This document shows positions 24,638 to 33,609 of a stretch of 48,840 nucleotides of DNA, piece by piece. The first letter of the stretch is position 1, and every line of letters begins with the position of its first letter. The notes under the pieces are model-generated. The model ran no database searches, was not told the DNA's origin, and saw only the letters and a program-made list of their open reading frames with translations. The stretch is from positions 1-48,840 of the forward strand of contig JAFRGW010000010.1 in the NCBI GenBank assembly GCA_017433615.1, in the 5' to 3' direction. The DNA is from Eubacterium sp. (GTDB lineage: Bacteria; Bacillota; Clostridia; Lachnospirales; Lachnospiraceae). The position numbers were made by a program, and so were the translations under genes.

Positions 24638-26887
24638 ATGGAACAGGAAACAATCAGCGGATACATAGAACATATTATTTTCCGCAATGAAGAAAACGGA
24701 TACACCGTTATGAGTGTGGCACAGGGCGGCGATGAATTGACTTGTGTCGGCAGTTTTCCCATACTGCACGAAGGGGAATATATAGAGGCGGAAGGCGTGT
24801 TTACAGAGCATGCCGTTTATGGACCGCAGTTTCAGGTAAAGACATATCAGATCCGGGTGCCGGATGATATGCAGGCGTTCGAGCGCTATATCGGAAGCGG
24901 GGCAATCAAGGGAATCGGCGAGAAGCTGGCGCGCAGGATTATAAGCTGCTTCGGCAGTGATACCATGCGGATCATGGAGGAAGAACCTGAGCGGCTCGCA
25001 GAGGTCAAGGGGATCAGCCCGAGAAAGGCCATGCTGATCGGGGAACAGATTCTGGAAAAATCGCAGATGCAGAATGCCATGATTTTTCTCGCACAGTATG
25101 ATATCCCGCTTTCGCTTGGTGTGAAGATTTACCAGCAGTACGGGGACGATCTTTATCGTGTACTGCGGGAAAACCCATACCAGCTGACAGAAGATCTTGA
25201 CGGCGTCGGATTCCGGACTGCAGACAGGATCGCGTCACGCGTCGGAATCCGGCCGGATTCTGAATACCGGATCCGCAGCGGCCTCTTGTATGTAATGAGC
25301 CTGGCAGGACGGGAAGGGCATACTTATCTGCCACAGGAAATTCTCCTGCGGGAGACGGAAAAACTGCTTGAGACGGACACAGATCCAGAGCGGATCCGGA
25401 ATTGTATGATGGATCTCTGCATCGGGAAAAAACTGATTACCAGGGAAGAAATGCTGCAGGACGGCGCATCAGAGCGGCGCGTGTATGCGGCATCTGTTTA
25501 TTTTATGGAACTGAATACGGCAAGAATGCTGAAGGAATTAAACGTCGTCTGTGAGAGTGACAGCGGACGTGTTTCAGCAGGAATTGCCAGGATGGAAGAG
25601 CAGGAAGAGATCCGGCTGGATGAAATTCAGAAACAGGCAGTGTATTCTGCGGCCAGAAACGGCCTGATGATTCTCACCGGAGGACCGGGAACAGGCAAAA
25701 CAACGACGATCAATGCGATGATCCGTTTTTTTCTGGCCGAAAACATGACGATTTCGCTTGCCGCACCGACCGGGCGTGCAGCGAAGCGCATGACGGAGAC
25801 GACAGGATACGAGGCTTCAACAATCCACCGGCTGCTCGAAATAGAAGGAGGACCGGAAGGACAGCTGCAGGATATGCCGCGCTTCGTGCGCAATGCGGAC
25901 AATCCGCTGGAGTCGGACGTTATTATTATCGATGAAATGTCCATGGTGGATATCTATCTGATGCATGCTCTGCTCTCGGCGATCGTACCGGGAACCCGCG
26001 TCATCCTTGTCGGAGATGTCAACCAGCTGCCGAGTGTAGGGCCGGGAAGTGTTCTGAAAGATATGATCGCGGGCGGCGCCTGTGAAGTTGTCCGGCTCAG
26101 TCATATTTTCCGGCAGGCGGCCCGGAGCGATATTGTTGTCAATGCGCACCGGATTCATGAAGGAAAGCCGGTGCGTCTGGATAATCAGAGCAAAGATTTT
26201 TTCTTCCTGGAACGGCAGGACGTGCGGGTGATTCAGCGTGCGGTCCTGCGGCTGGTACAGGAAAAACTGCCGGGCTACGTTCACGCACAGGCGGCAGATA
26301 TTCAGGTGCTGACACCGATGCGCAAAGGTCCGCTCGGCGTGGAGCAGATGAACCTGATTCTGCAGCGCTATCTGAATCCCCCGTCTCCGGATAAAGAAGA
26401 GTGTGAGAGCGGCGGGATTCTCTACCGGACCGGCGACAAGGTAATGCAGATCCGGAATAATTATCAGATGGAGTGGGAGATCAGAGGTCTGCACGGGATT
26501 GCCGGAGACCGGGGCCTCGGTGTATTTAACGGTGATATCGGAACGATCGCCGGCATCGATCCGGTGGATGAAACGGTCGAAGTTTTATTTGATGAAAACA
26601 AAGTGGTCACGTATACGTACGGCCAGCTTAATGAGCTGGAACTGGCCTATGCCGTGACCATTCATAAATCGCAGGGGAGTGAATATCCGGCGGTTGTGAT
26701 TCCACTGCTGACCGGGCCGCCGATGCTTATGACGCGCAATCTGCTGTATACGGCCGTTACCAGGGCGAAGAGCTGTGTCGTGACGGTCGGATCCGGAAAA
26801 ATGTTTATGGATATGATTGCTAATCAGATGGAGGAAAACAGATACACTTCACTGGATGACAGGATCCGTGAGATGCGGGAAATGTAA
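24638..26887 (+). CDS. recD2: RecD2/YrrC-type ATP-dependent DNA helicase
   Basis: A 749-residue SF1B 5'-3' helicase of the RecD2 type found without RecBC. An N-terminal OB-like part (EQETISGYIEHIIFRNEENG) and helix-hairpin-helix segments (IKGIGEKLARRI, VKGISPRKAML, LDGVGFRTADRI) precede the motor. Walker A is GGPGTGKTTT (near 348), motif II is IIIDEMSMVD, motif III is LVGDVNQLPSVG, and the late motifs are VTIHKSQGSEY and TAVTRAKS. Start ATG 24638 is chosen for its GGAG site and family N-terminus. The 36-codon upstream extension is translated repeat element. Family members act in replication stress and recombination control. Confidence 0.93.
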   Translation: MEQETISGYIEHIIFRNEENGYTVMSVAQGGDELTCVGSFPILHEGEYIEAEGVFTEHAVYGPQFQVKTYQIRVPDDMQAFERYIGSGAIKGIGEKLARRIISCFGSDTMRIMEEEPERLAEVKGISPRKAMLIGEQILEKSQMQNAMIFLAQYDIPLSLGVKIYQQYGDDLYRVLRENPYQLTEDLDGVGFRTADRIASRVGIRPDSEYRIRSGLLYVMSLAGREGHTYLPQEILLRETEKLLETDTDPERIRNCMMDLCIGKKLITREEMLQDGASERRVYAASVYFMELNTARMLKELNVVCESDSGRVSAGIARMEEQEEIRLDEIQKQAVYSAARNGLMILTGGPGTGKTTTINAMIRFFLAENMTISLAAPTGRAAKRMTETTGYEASTIHRLLEIEGGPEGQLQDMPRFVRNADNPLESDVIIIDEMSMVDIYLMHALLSAIVPGTRVILVGDVNQLPSVGPGSVLKDMIAGGACEVVRLSHIFRQAARSDIVVNAHRIHEGKPVRLDNQSKDFFFLERQDVRVIQRAVLRLVQEKLPGYVHAQAADIQVLTPMRKGPLGVEQMNLILQRYLNPPSPDKEECESGGILYRTGDKVMQIRNNYQMEWEIRGLHGIAGDRGLGVFNGDIGTIAGIDPVDETVEVLFDENKVVTYTYGQLNELELAYAVTIHKSQGSEYPAVVIPLLTGPPMLMTRNLLYTAVTRAKSCVVTVGSGKMFMDMIANQMEENRYTSLDDRIREMREM

Positions 26888-26948
26888 ATCGCGGTTTTTT
26901 GCTGCACACAGACTGCCGGGAGATGTGGTCAGAAAAGGGGGGAATGTT

Positions 26949-27710
26949 ATGCGGCGGGAAATTCCGGCTTCTGACAAAAACAGATTCCTGCAGCGGATCT
27001 CCGGGATTCTGTATCCGGGCAGATGCGTCCTGTGCGACAGGATTCTGGAGAAGTCCGCACAGATGGTGTGCAGAGACTGCAGACCGCTGGTCCGGTTCAT
27101 AGAGGAACCGAGATGCTGCAGGTGCGGGCGGCCGCTTGAATCTGACACGGAGGCGTACTGCGAGAACTGTAAAATACATCCCCGGCTGTTTGAAAGGGGC
27201 TTCGCGCCTTTTGTATACGACGGAGCGGTCAAAGAAGCGATCATGCGTCTGAAGTATGGTCACCGGGCGGAAAACGCCCGCTTTTTTGCAAAATCCATGT
27301 ACGTCTGCGGAAAACCGTTTCTGACGGAGACAGCGCCACAGGCACTCGTGCCGGTTCCGATCCACAGAGAACGGAGAATGCGGCGCGGCTACAATCAGGC
27401 AGAACTGCTGGCAGAAGCATTGTCAGATCTGACGGGAATTCCGGTCGTGAAGAACAGAATTCTGCGTGTACGGGGGACTGCACCGCAGAAGGAACTCGGT
27501 ATGCAGCAACGGAAAAAGAATCTCGCAGGAGCCTTTCGAATAACCGGAGAGACCGGCAGAGACAGGATGATCCCCGCGCGGGTTCTGATCGTAGATGATA
27601 TTTTTACGACAGGAAGCACGATCGATACCCTCGCGGCACTTCTTCTGCGCGCAGGCGCAGAGAAGGTTTACTTTTCCTGCGCGGCGATTGCTGCCGGATT
27701 TTCGGTGTAA
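26949..27710 (+). CDS. comF: ComF-family phosphoribosyltransferase-like protein
   Basis: A 253-residue ComF protein. The N-terminal zinc module has CVLCDRIL, CRDC, CCRCGRP and YCENC. The C-terminal phosphoribosyltransferase fold has the PRPP-loop motif VLIVDDIFTTGST. In naturally competent bacteria ComF/ComFC works with the ComFA helicase during DNA uptake; in others its role is uncertain. The start ATG 26949 follows AAGGGGGGA. The open frame extends upstream into recD2, but nothing family-like lies there. It begins 61 bases after the recD2 stop on the same strand and is likely co-transcribed with it. No comFA is adjacent. Confidence 0.9.
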   Translation: MRREIPASDKNRFLQRISGILYPGRCVLCDRILEKSAQMVCRDCRPLVRFIEEPRCCRCGRPLESDTEAYCENCKIHPRLFERGFAPFVYDGAVKEAIMRLKYGHRAENARFFAKSMYVCGKPFLTETAPQALVPVPIHRERRMRRGYNQAELLAEALSDLTGIPVVKNRILRVRGTAPQKELGMQQRKKNLAGAFRITGETGRDRMIPARVLIVDDIFTTGSTIDTLAALLLRAGAEKVYFSCAAIAAGFSV

Positions 27711-27836
27711 ACGCCGGATATGCAGATACGTGAAAAACGGTGTCCGTGTGATTTGCCGAGACATAAAAGAGGCACTTTCCACAGGAATAGAATTATGATA
27801 AAATGGTGAGATGATGTTAAAACCGGAGGTTATAAG

Positions 27837-28235
27837 ATGCTCACGAAAAGACGCCTTCACCTGATGATCAAGCTTGCGGAATTCCGGCAGGATCATCAGG
27901 ATGATTCCATGAGAGTGGTGCGGCATTACCGAAGCGACTATATCGCACTCTCAATGATAAAAAATCTGTTCATAACAACGTTTGCCTGGCTGATTCTGAT
28001 CGGACTCTTTGCGCTGTATCACATGGATTTTCTGCTCACCAATCTCAACCAGCTGAAGGTAGGGCCGCTGGCCGCCGTGCTGGTCATTACATATCTGATG
28101 ATGCTCGGTGTTTACAGCGTCATAACATACATGACAGCAAGAATCCGCTATATCCGCTCGTTTGCAGATGTGCGGGAATATGATCAGAAGCTGCGGCTTC
28201 TTGCAAGAATCTACGACGAAGAAGCCGAATCATGA
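27837..28235 (+). CDS. Small membrane protein of unknown function (c-di-AMP locus)
   Basis: A 132-residue protein with two predicted transmembrane helices (about 43-62 and 77-98), a basic N-terminal arm (TKRRLHLMIKLAEFRQDHQ) and a basic/acidic cytosolic tail (YDQKLRLLARIYDEEAES). No enzyme motif is visible. The ribosome site is excellent (CCGGAGG). It is followed after 40 bp by a larger membrane protein and then cdaA-cdaR, so it is probably in the same operon and may have an envelope-stress or ion-related role; that is inference. A possible promoter -10 (TGATAAAAT) lies near 27795. Confidence 0.8.
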   Translation: MLTKRRLHLMIKLAEFRQDHQDDSMRVVRHYRSDYIALSMIKNLFITTFAWLILIGLFALYHMDFLLTNLNQLKVGPLAAVLVITYLMMLGVYSVITYMTARIRYIRSFADVREYDQKLRLLARIYDEEAES

Positions 28236-28275
28236 ATCCGTTTATGGATACGGGAACATTCTGGAGGAACAAAAA

Positions 28276-29289
28276 ATGAACACACTGATCACAGTGCGTG
28301 ATAAGATGAGAGCGCTGTACGCAGATTACAGCATGTATATTGTGCCGGTATTTAAATTTGCACTGGCAATGGTACTCTTTTTGATCATCAATAACAGGAT
28401 GGGATATATGCAGGTGCTGAGCAACCTGTTTGTTCTGATCATCCTTGCAGCAGTCTCTGCAATTCTGCCGCTCAATGCAACGGTATTAATCGGTTCATTT
28501 CTGATTGTGCTGCACTGTTTCGGCCTCGGGCTGGAGGTCGGTGGCTTTGCGCTGATTCTCTATATCGTTCTGGTAATGCTGTACTTCCGCTTCGTACCGC
28601 GGGATGCACTGGTCATTCTGATGGGACCGCTTGCATGTTCCCTGAATATACCGGCAGCAGTTCCGCTTTGTCTCGGACTGATGCGCGGACCGGAGTCGGC
28701 TCTTTCAGCAATCTGCAGTGTGATCTCGTGGCGATTCTTCCAGCTTACCTATGAAGAGATTGCGCCGATGAAGCAGACGGCTGATGCCGGCGCGCTCGAA
28801 ATTCTGCAGCAGATTCCGCGCTCTATGTTTAACAGTTCTCTGGTTCTTTATCTGATCGCATTTGCAGCGACGGCAATCGTCGTCTCGCTGATCTGCAGAT
28901 ATCTGACAACATTCACACGCCTGACTGCAATTGTGATCGGCGCAATTGTATTTATCGTAATTATGATTGCCGGCGGAAGAGCACTGAATGCAGATATTAA
29001 TATCGGTATTGTAGTCGGCGGAACAGCTGTTTCTGCATTGATCGCGCTGGTGCTGAATACCTTCTTCTATACAGTTGATTATTCCAGAAGTAAATTCATC
29101 CAGTTTGAAGATGATGATTATTTCTACTATGTAAAGGCAATTCCGAAGCTGAAGGCTGAGGGTACGCGTCAGGAAGAATTCTTCGATGATGATGCGATTG
29201 ACAATGAACCTCCGCTGACGATCCGCCCGGATGGAAACGGGGAAGTGGATTTTGAGACGAAGCTTGAGGATTCACTCAAAGACTTATAA
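28276..29289 (+). CDS. Polytopic membrane protein of unknown function (c-di-AMP locus)
   Basis: A 337-residue membrane protein. Hydrophobic segments come in two groups, about residues 20-150 (several helices) and about 190-270, separated by a polar stretch (RFFQLTYEEIAPMKQTADAG). The C-terminal 70 residues are acidic and cytosolic (FEDDDYFYYVKAIPKLKAEG, then EEFFDDDAIDNEPP). Start ATG 28276 has GGAGGA ten bases ahead; the upstream in-frame region overlaps the previous gene and lacks a ribosome site. cdaA begins 32 bases downstream. I do not recognise a named family. Its constant proximity to the cyclase suggests it senses or regulates the envelope together with CdaA, unproven. Confidence 0.82.
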   Translation: MNTLITVRDKMRALYADYSMYIVPVFKFALAMVLFLIINNRMGYMQVLSNLFVLIILAAVSAILPLNATVLIGSFLIVLHCFGLGLEVGGFALILYIVLVMLYFRFVPRDALVILMGPLACSLNIPAAVPLCLGLMRGPESALSAICSVISWRFFQLTYEEIAPMKQTADAGALEILQQIPRSMFNSSLVLYLIAFAATAIVVSLICRYLTTFTRLTAIVIGAIVFIVIMIAGGRALNADINIGIVVGGTAVSALIALVLNTFFYTVDYSRSKFIQFEDDDYFYYVKAIPKLKAEGTRQEEFFDDDAIDNEPPLTIRPDGNGEVDFETKLEDSLKDL

Positions 29290-29321
29290 ATGGTTTACAG
29301 AATTTGAAAGGAGTGCGCGGT

Positions 29322-30185
29322 TTGACTGGTTTCATCAGCTGGCTGCAGGTTCATATACTGCCATGGGTAACGCCCCCGAAGCAAATTGAAATCATTGACA
29401 TTATTCAGGTGATTCTGATTGCATTTTTCGTTTACAATCTGATCATCTGGGTAAAGGACACGCGTGCTTATACACTTCTTCGCGGCATTCTCTTTATCAT
29501 TGCATTTATGGTGGTTGCCAATGTTCTGGGTATGGAAGTAATCGTATGGCTGGTCAGCCGCGTTGGTATCGCGGCATTTACGGCACTTGTGATTATTTTC
29601 CAGCCGGAGCTCCGGAAAGCACTCGAACAGGTCGGCCACAGAAATTTCCTGACCAGATTTATTCCCACACGCAATGTGGAAGAAAACAAACGATTCAGCG
29701 ATCAGACGTTAAATGAAATCGTACATGCATGTTATGAGATGGCTGAAGTACGCACCGGTGCGCTGATCGTTGTCGAAAACAATATCAGGCTGGATGACTA
29801 CGAACAGACGGGAATCCCGGTGGATGCAATTATCAGCAGTCAGCTTCTGATTAATATTTTTGAGCACAACACACCGCTGCATGACGGCGCAATCATCGTG
29901 CGCGGGGACAGAATTACAGCGGCAACCTGCTATCTGCCGCTTTCGGATAATACTTCACTTTCCAAACGCCTGGGAACACGGCACCGTGCAGGGGTCGGCA
30001 TCAGCGAAGTCAGTGACTGCTTCGTCGTGATTGTGTCAGAGGAAACAGGACAGGTATCTTATGCACAGGAGGGGAAACTTCGTACAGCCGCATCACCCGC
30101 GCAGCTGCGGGAAGCGCTGCATGAGGTTCAGAAACTTGTGCAGACGCCGAAAAGACGGCGGGGTAAGGAGGCAGTGAATGTTTAA
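29322..30185 (+). CDS. cdaA: Diadenylate cyclase CdaA
   Basis: A 287-residue membrane-bound diadenylate cyclase that makes c-di-AMP from two ATP. Three N-terminal transmembrane helices (about 25-45, 52-70 and 73-93) are followed by the DAC domain with its two signatures, HDGA (187-190) and GTRHRAGVG (218-226). The start is TTG 29322 because AAAGGAG lies eight bases ahead; another TTG 18 bases earlier would overlap that site. c-di-AMP controls potassium and osmolyte transport and wall homeostasis in Firmicutes. The gene overlaps cdaR by eight bases, the standard pairing; glmM is not next to them here. Confidence 0.95.
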   Translation: MTGFISWLQVHILPWVTPPKQIEIIDIIQVILIAFFVYNLIIWVKDTRAYTLLRGILFIIAFMVVANVLGMEVIVWLVSRVGIAAFTALVIIFQPELRKALEQVGHRNFLTRFIPTRNVEENKRFSDQTLNEIVHACYEMAEVRTGALIVVENNIRLDDYEQTGIPVDAIISSQLLINIFEHNTPLHDGAIIVRGDRITAATCYLPLSDNTSLSKRLGTRHRAGVGISEVSDCFVVIVSEETGQVSYAQEGKLRTAASPAQLREALHEVQKLVQTPKRRRGKEAVNV

Positions 30186-31473
30186 AAAAGTCTCCGAAAT
30201 GCTTCGCAATAATATTGGACTGAAACTGCTTTCGCTTGCGATCGCTGTGATCATCTGGTATGCAGTGGTCAGCGTGAATGATCCGGTTATCGTACGCAGC
30301 TTCAGCGTTAAAATCACAACGCAGAATGAAACATATATCCAAAACGGAAAACAGCTGTTCCGGATTGAGGATGATTACAAGACAACGCTCGTATATGTGC
30401 GGGCGAACCGCTCAACGCTTCGGGATATCAACGCGGATGATATCGTAGTAACGGCCGATCTGACACAGATCGTGGATCTGGATGCGACGCCGGTCATGGT
30501 GCCGCTGCAGGTCAGCTGTCCCGGTGTAGACCGTACCAATCTCACACTTTCCAGAACTGCAATTCCGATTACGATTGAGGAGATTGCGACGAAGGAAATC
30601 GCAATCGCAGTTGATACCGGCGATACCAGACCGGGAAGCAGCTATGAAGTCGGAAGACTCACGGCAAATCCGGAGAAGGTTTCGGTCAGCGGTCCGAAAT
30701 CCGTCGTAGAAGATATTGAGACAATCGTTGCCCGGATCGATGTGACGGGTATGACGTACAGTGCACGGCGCAATGCAGATCTGATCCTGTATGACAGAAA
30801 TCAGAATGAACTGCCGGCGGCTACTATTGAAGATGATATCACGTTCAGTACGGAGAGTTCGGGCGTGTCGGTTGAAGTAGAACTCTGGAAACGACAGTCG
30901 GATGTTATTATTCAGGCTGCGTATACAGGTGAGCCGCAGGCCGGTTATCAGGTGGGCGCAATTACCACAAATCCGCAGACGGTTTCTGTAGTGGGAAGTG
31001 ACGATGCGCTTGCAGAACTGAAAGAAGCGGGCAATATCATCAGTATTCCGGCGGAATTAATTGATATCAGCGGATCAGATCAGGATTATACGACAGAACT
31101 GGATCTTTCTGAACTGATGCCGGAAGATATGCGGATTGCAGCAAATACATCTTCCACAGCTGAGGTTACTGTGACCATTCTTCCGGAAGGAAGCAAAGAA
31201 TTCGTGATTGATGTTGATGATATTACACCGCAGTCTCTGAACGAAGAACTCACAATTTCCTATGATCAGACCGAGGTGACGGTAGTTCTTCGTGGAAATG
31301 ATGAGATTCTCACGAGACTGAAATCTTCAGATCTCAAACCTGCAATCGACTGCAGCAGTATGGAAGAAGGCGACTATAACACTGCATTAAAGGTGACCCT
31401 TCCTGCAGATGTGGAAATCCTTGATGAGGTGAAGATTACAGTGCACATTAAGAAAGCAGCAAGGACGGATTAA
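30178..31473 (+). CDS. cdaR: CdaA regulatory protein CdaR (YbbR repeats)
   Basis: A 431-residue protein with one N-terminal transmembrane helix (about 14-34, LLSLAIAVIIWYAVVSV) and an extracellular part made of about four YbbR repeats. Each repeat shows the P-V-x-V-x-G type pattern (NPEKVSVSGPKSVVEDI and NPQTVSVVGSDDALAEL are the clearest). CdaR binds CdaA through the membrane and tunes c-di-AMP synthesis. The start overlaps the end of cdaA by eight bases and has AAGGAGG in front. Length and domain number match Firmicutes homologues. Confidence 0.93.
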   Translation: MFKKVSEMLRNNIGLKLLSLAIAVIIWYAVVSVNDPVIVRSFSVKITTQNETYIQNGKQLFRIEDDYKTTLVYVRANRSTLRDINADDIVVTADLTQIVDLDATPVMVPLQVSCPGVDRTNLTLSRTAIPITIEEIATKEIAIAVDTGDTRPGSSYEVGRLTANPEKVSVSGPKSVVEDIETIVARIDVTGMTYSARRNADLILYDRNQNELPAATIEDDITFSTESSGVSVEVELWKRQSDVIIQAAYTGEPQAGYQVGAITTNPQTVSVVGSDDALAELKEAGNIISIPAELIDISGSDQDYTTELDLSELMPEDMRIAANTSSTAEVTVTILPEGSKEFVIDVDDITPQSLNEELTISYDQTEVTVVLRGNDEILTRLKSSDLKPAIDCSSMEEGDYNTALKVTLPADVEILDEVKITVHIKKAARTD

Positions 31474-31475
31474 AT

Positions 31476-31763
31476 ATGCAGCACAGGATGATCAGACTGG
31501 ACAATGAAATGGGAATACATCTTCGGCCCGCGGGACATCTGTGTGAGCTGACCAGTAAATACCGCGCGCGGGTGACATTTGATCACATGGGACAGATTTC
31601 CGATGCAAAGAGTGTACTCAGTGTCCTGGCAGCAGGTGTCAAGGGCGGCGATACAATTACGCTCTACTGTGAGGGACCGGATGAGGAAGATGCTATGGAA
31701 GCTGTTACGGCAATGTTTCTGGAGCGTCTTTCCGGCGTGGTGATTGAGAGTACAGAAGAATAA
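31476..31763 (+). CDS. HPr-family phosphocarrier protein
   Basis: A 95-residue HPr. The phosphorylation site is His15 with Arg17 (GIHLRPAG), and the regulatory serine Ser46 is present (DAKSVLSVL), so it could be phosphorylated both by PTS enzyme I at His15 and by HPr kinase at Ser46. It therefore is not a Crh-type protein, which lacks His15. It begins two bases after the cdaR stop and so is part of the c-di-AMP operon, an unusual place for HPr. Whether it is the main PTS HPr or a dedicated paralogue cannot be told here, so no gene symbol is given. Confidence 0.9.
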   Translation: MQHRMIRLDNEMGIHLRPAGHLCELTSKYRARVTFDHMGQISDAKSVLSVLAAGVKGGDTITLYCEGPDEEDAMEAVTAMFLERLSGVVIESTEE

Positions 31764-31766
31764 CTG

Positions 31767-31795
31767 TTGCTTTTTGCGTTAATTAATAGTATGAT
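31767..31795 (+). promoter_or_regulatory. Promoter of the LCP gene
   Basis: TTGCTT (31767-31772), 17 bases, TATGAT (31790-31795), immediately after the HPr stop codon. Confidence 0.6.
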
Positions 31796-31802
31796 GTTGG
31801 AG

Positions 31803-31830
31803 CAATTCAGAACCTTACGGTTCTGAATTG
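31803..31830. other. Perfect 12-bp hairpin in the LCP leader
   Basis: CAATTCAGAACC and GGTTCTGAATTG flank a TTAC loop. No T-run follows. It sits just after the promoter above, so it would be at the 5' end of the LCP transcript, where such hairpins protect mRNA; it could also act as a weak end of the c-di-AMP operon. Confidence 0.6.
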
Positions 31831-31871
31831 TTGCATGATTACGCGCAGGAAATATTTCCGGTAAGAGGTCT

Positions 31872-33290
31872 ATGAGCAAAAAATCACTGAATAGAAAAAA
31901 GCGCATCAGAAAAAAACGTATCATGTTGATTGTCGAAGTGGTAATTCTGCTGCTGCTGGCTGTATTTGCACTCGGAAGCGGCTGGCTTCGCAACAAGATG
32001 AACCTGATCCACTTCTCTTCGACAGATGATGACAGACTGATCACAGCCACGGAGGCGAACGGCGGAGCCGTTGTCGATGAGGCTGCGCTTGAAGGGAAAG
32101 ACATGATTGCGCTGGTCGGTATTGACAGCCGTGAAGATGCCGGCGGCAATAACAGCGATACGATGATTATCGCTGCGATTGATCATGATAAGAAGACAAT
32201 TCGTCTGGTTTCTCTTTACCGCGACACCTATCTGAACATCGGTGAAGATACCTATACGAAATGCAATGCTGCCTATGCCAGTGGCGGAGCGACACAGATG
32301 CTCTCCATGATGAATACCAACATGGATCTTGATCTGACAGAGTATATGTCAGTTCATTTTGATGCAGTTGTCGATGTGATCGATGTCCTCGGCGGTCTCA
32401 ATATACCGCTCTCGAAAGAAGAGATGGATCTCGTGAATGGATATAACGCGGAGACATCACGCGTGACCGGTCATGAGTTCAGGGAAATCACCATTCCGAC
32501 CGATATGCCTGACGACGAATACTGGACCCGCCATCTTGACGGATCACAGGCGCTTTCCTATGCCCGGATCCGCTATACGGCCGGCAATGATTTCAGACGT
32601 ACGGCCCGTCAGAGGCTTCTGCTGTCATTGATGCTGCAGAAAGCCAAGGAAGCCGATCTTGCAACGCAGAATGAGATTCTCAACAAGGTGCTTCCGAAAG
32701 TTGAGACAAATATTGAACCGTCAAAGCTGCTTTCCATGGTGAAGCCGCTGATTACATATACCATTGAAGATTCTGTCGGATTTCCGTTTGATCATTTCGA
32801 GGACAGAGGTGAGCTGACCGGACTGGACTGTGTTCTTCCGGCAACTCTGGAGTCTAACGTACGCCAGCTGCATCAGTTCCTGTTTGAGAATGAGAATTAC
32901 CAGCCGTCTCAGGTGCTGATGTCCTACAGCAATGCAATCATTGAAGAAACCGGCATTACAGAAGAAGATGCACCGGAGAAGTCAGAGGACGGACAGATCC
33001 CGTGGCTGAATGACGGCGGGGTGGATGTTCCGAAATTCAACGAAGGTGAATCTGTCAGGGCAAAGAGCAGCGAAGAATCCGAAAGCACATCTGATGCGGC
33101 CGGGCAGTCAGAAGCATCTGCAGCCGCTTACACAGAAGAAACGGTCAATTATAATGCTTCCTACAGTGATTACAACGAAGAGGAAGAATATACTGCCTCA
33201 TATGATGAAGATGAATACTATGATTCGGATGCATATGAAGAAGAGCAGGACAATGAGGACTATGACACTTACGATGACGATGATGAATAG
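31872..33290 (+). CDS. LytR-CpsA-Psr family cell-wall glycopolymer ligase with acidic tail
   Basis: A 472-residue membrane-anchored LCP protein. A very basic cytosolic start (SKKSLNRKKRIRKKRIM) and one transmembrane helix (about 18-38) lead to the extracellular LCP domain: IALVGIDSRE (about 78-87), NSDTMIIAAID (93-103), VSLYRDTY (112-119) and the catalytic-arginine region SYARIRYTAGNDFRRTARQR. The family transfers lipid-linked anionic polymers to peptidoglycan. After about residue 370 the protein becomes Ser/Glu-rich and ends in a long Asp/Glu/Tyr tail (for example DEDEYYDSDAYEEEQDNED). A ribosome site (AAGAGG) precedes ATG 31872. It is transcribed alone, from its own promoter to its own terminator. 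Confidence 0.92.
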   Translation: MSKKSLNRKKRIRKKRIMLIVEVVILLLLAVFALGSGWLRNKMNLIHFSSTDDDRLITATEANGGAVVDEAALEGKDMIALVGIDSREDAGGNNSDTMIIAAIDHDKKTIRLVSLYRDTYLNIGEDTYTKCNAAYASGGATQMLSMMNTNMDLDLTEYMSVHFDAVVDVIDVLGGLNIPLSKEEMDLVNGYNAETSRVTGHEFREITIPTDMPDDEYWTRHLDGSQALSYARIRYTAGNDFRRTARQRLLLSLMLQKAKEADLATQNEILNKVLPKVETNIEPSKLLSMVKPLITYTIEDSVGFPFDHFEDRGELTGLDCVLPATLESNVRQLHQFLFENENYQPSQVLMSYSNAIIEETGITEEDAPEKSEDGQIPWLNDGGVDVPKFNEGESVRAKSSEESESTSDAAGQSEASAAAYTEETVNYNASYSDYNEEEEYTASYDEDEYYDSDAYEEEQDNEDYDTYDDDDE

Positions 33291-33328
33291 TCCGGCGGCT
33301 GTCCTGCAAGGTGCCTGATCAAACAGAA

Positions 33329-33380
33329 AGACATGTTTTTCACAGACCGCACGAGATGTGAAAAATGTGTCTTTTTTTTT
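33329..33380 (+). terminator. Strong terminator after the LCP gene
   Basis: A sixteen-base-pair stem (AGACATGTTTTTCACA with TGTGAAAAATGTGTCT, two wobble pairs), twelve-base loop, then nine T residues. Confidence 0.9.
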
Positions 33381-33404
33381 GCATAAATAAACCAATTCAG
33401 GAAA

Positions 33405-33453
33405 AATGTGTCCTTTTTTTGAATTTCCCGGAAAGTTTAAATACGGACACATT
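33405..33453. other. 49-bp dyad-symmetric sequence in the LCP-htrA spacer
   Basis: Outer arms AATGTGTCC (33405-33413) and GGACACATT (33445-33453) are perfectly complementary and centred on the same point (33429) as the inner arms TTTCC and GGAAA; the bases between are partly paired. The left arm lies in the sequence GAAAAATGTGTC plus T-run that also ends the LCP terminator, so the two may have arisen by duplication. A possible TATAAT for htrA is at 33514-33519. Nothing else is clear in this 319-bp gap. Confidence 0.6.
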
Positions 33454-33609
33454 CTCATCACATTTGCTGATTAAGATTGGATTTATCAAATAAATCAGTC
33501 GGCGGAACAGCAGAATATAATTGATTCTGAATCCGCATTAAAAAGCGGGATCCGGTTTTTCAAAGATGATCTGAACCGTCCCGGTTTTGCAGCAGAAAGG
33601 TGGTAGCTT

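Noticed and set aside
31803-31830. Terminator of the c-di-AMP operon
   Set aside because: The stem is perfect but lacks a T-run and lies downstream of a good promoter, so I list it as a leader hairpin instead.
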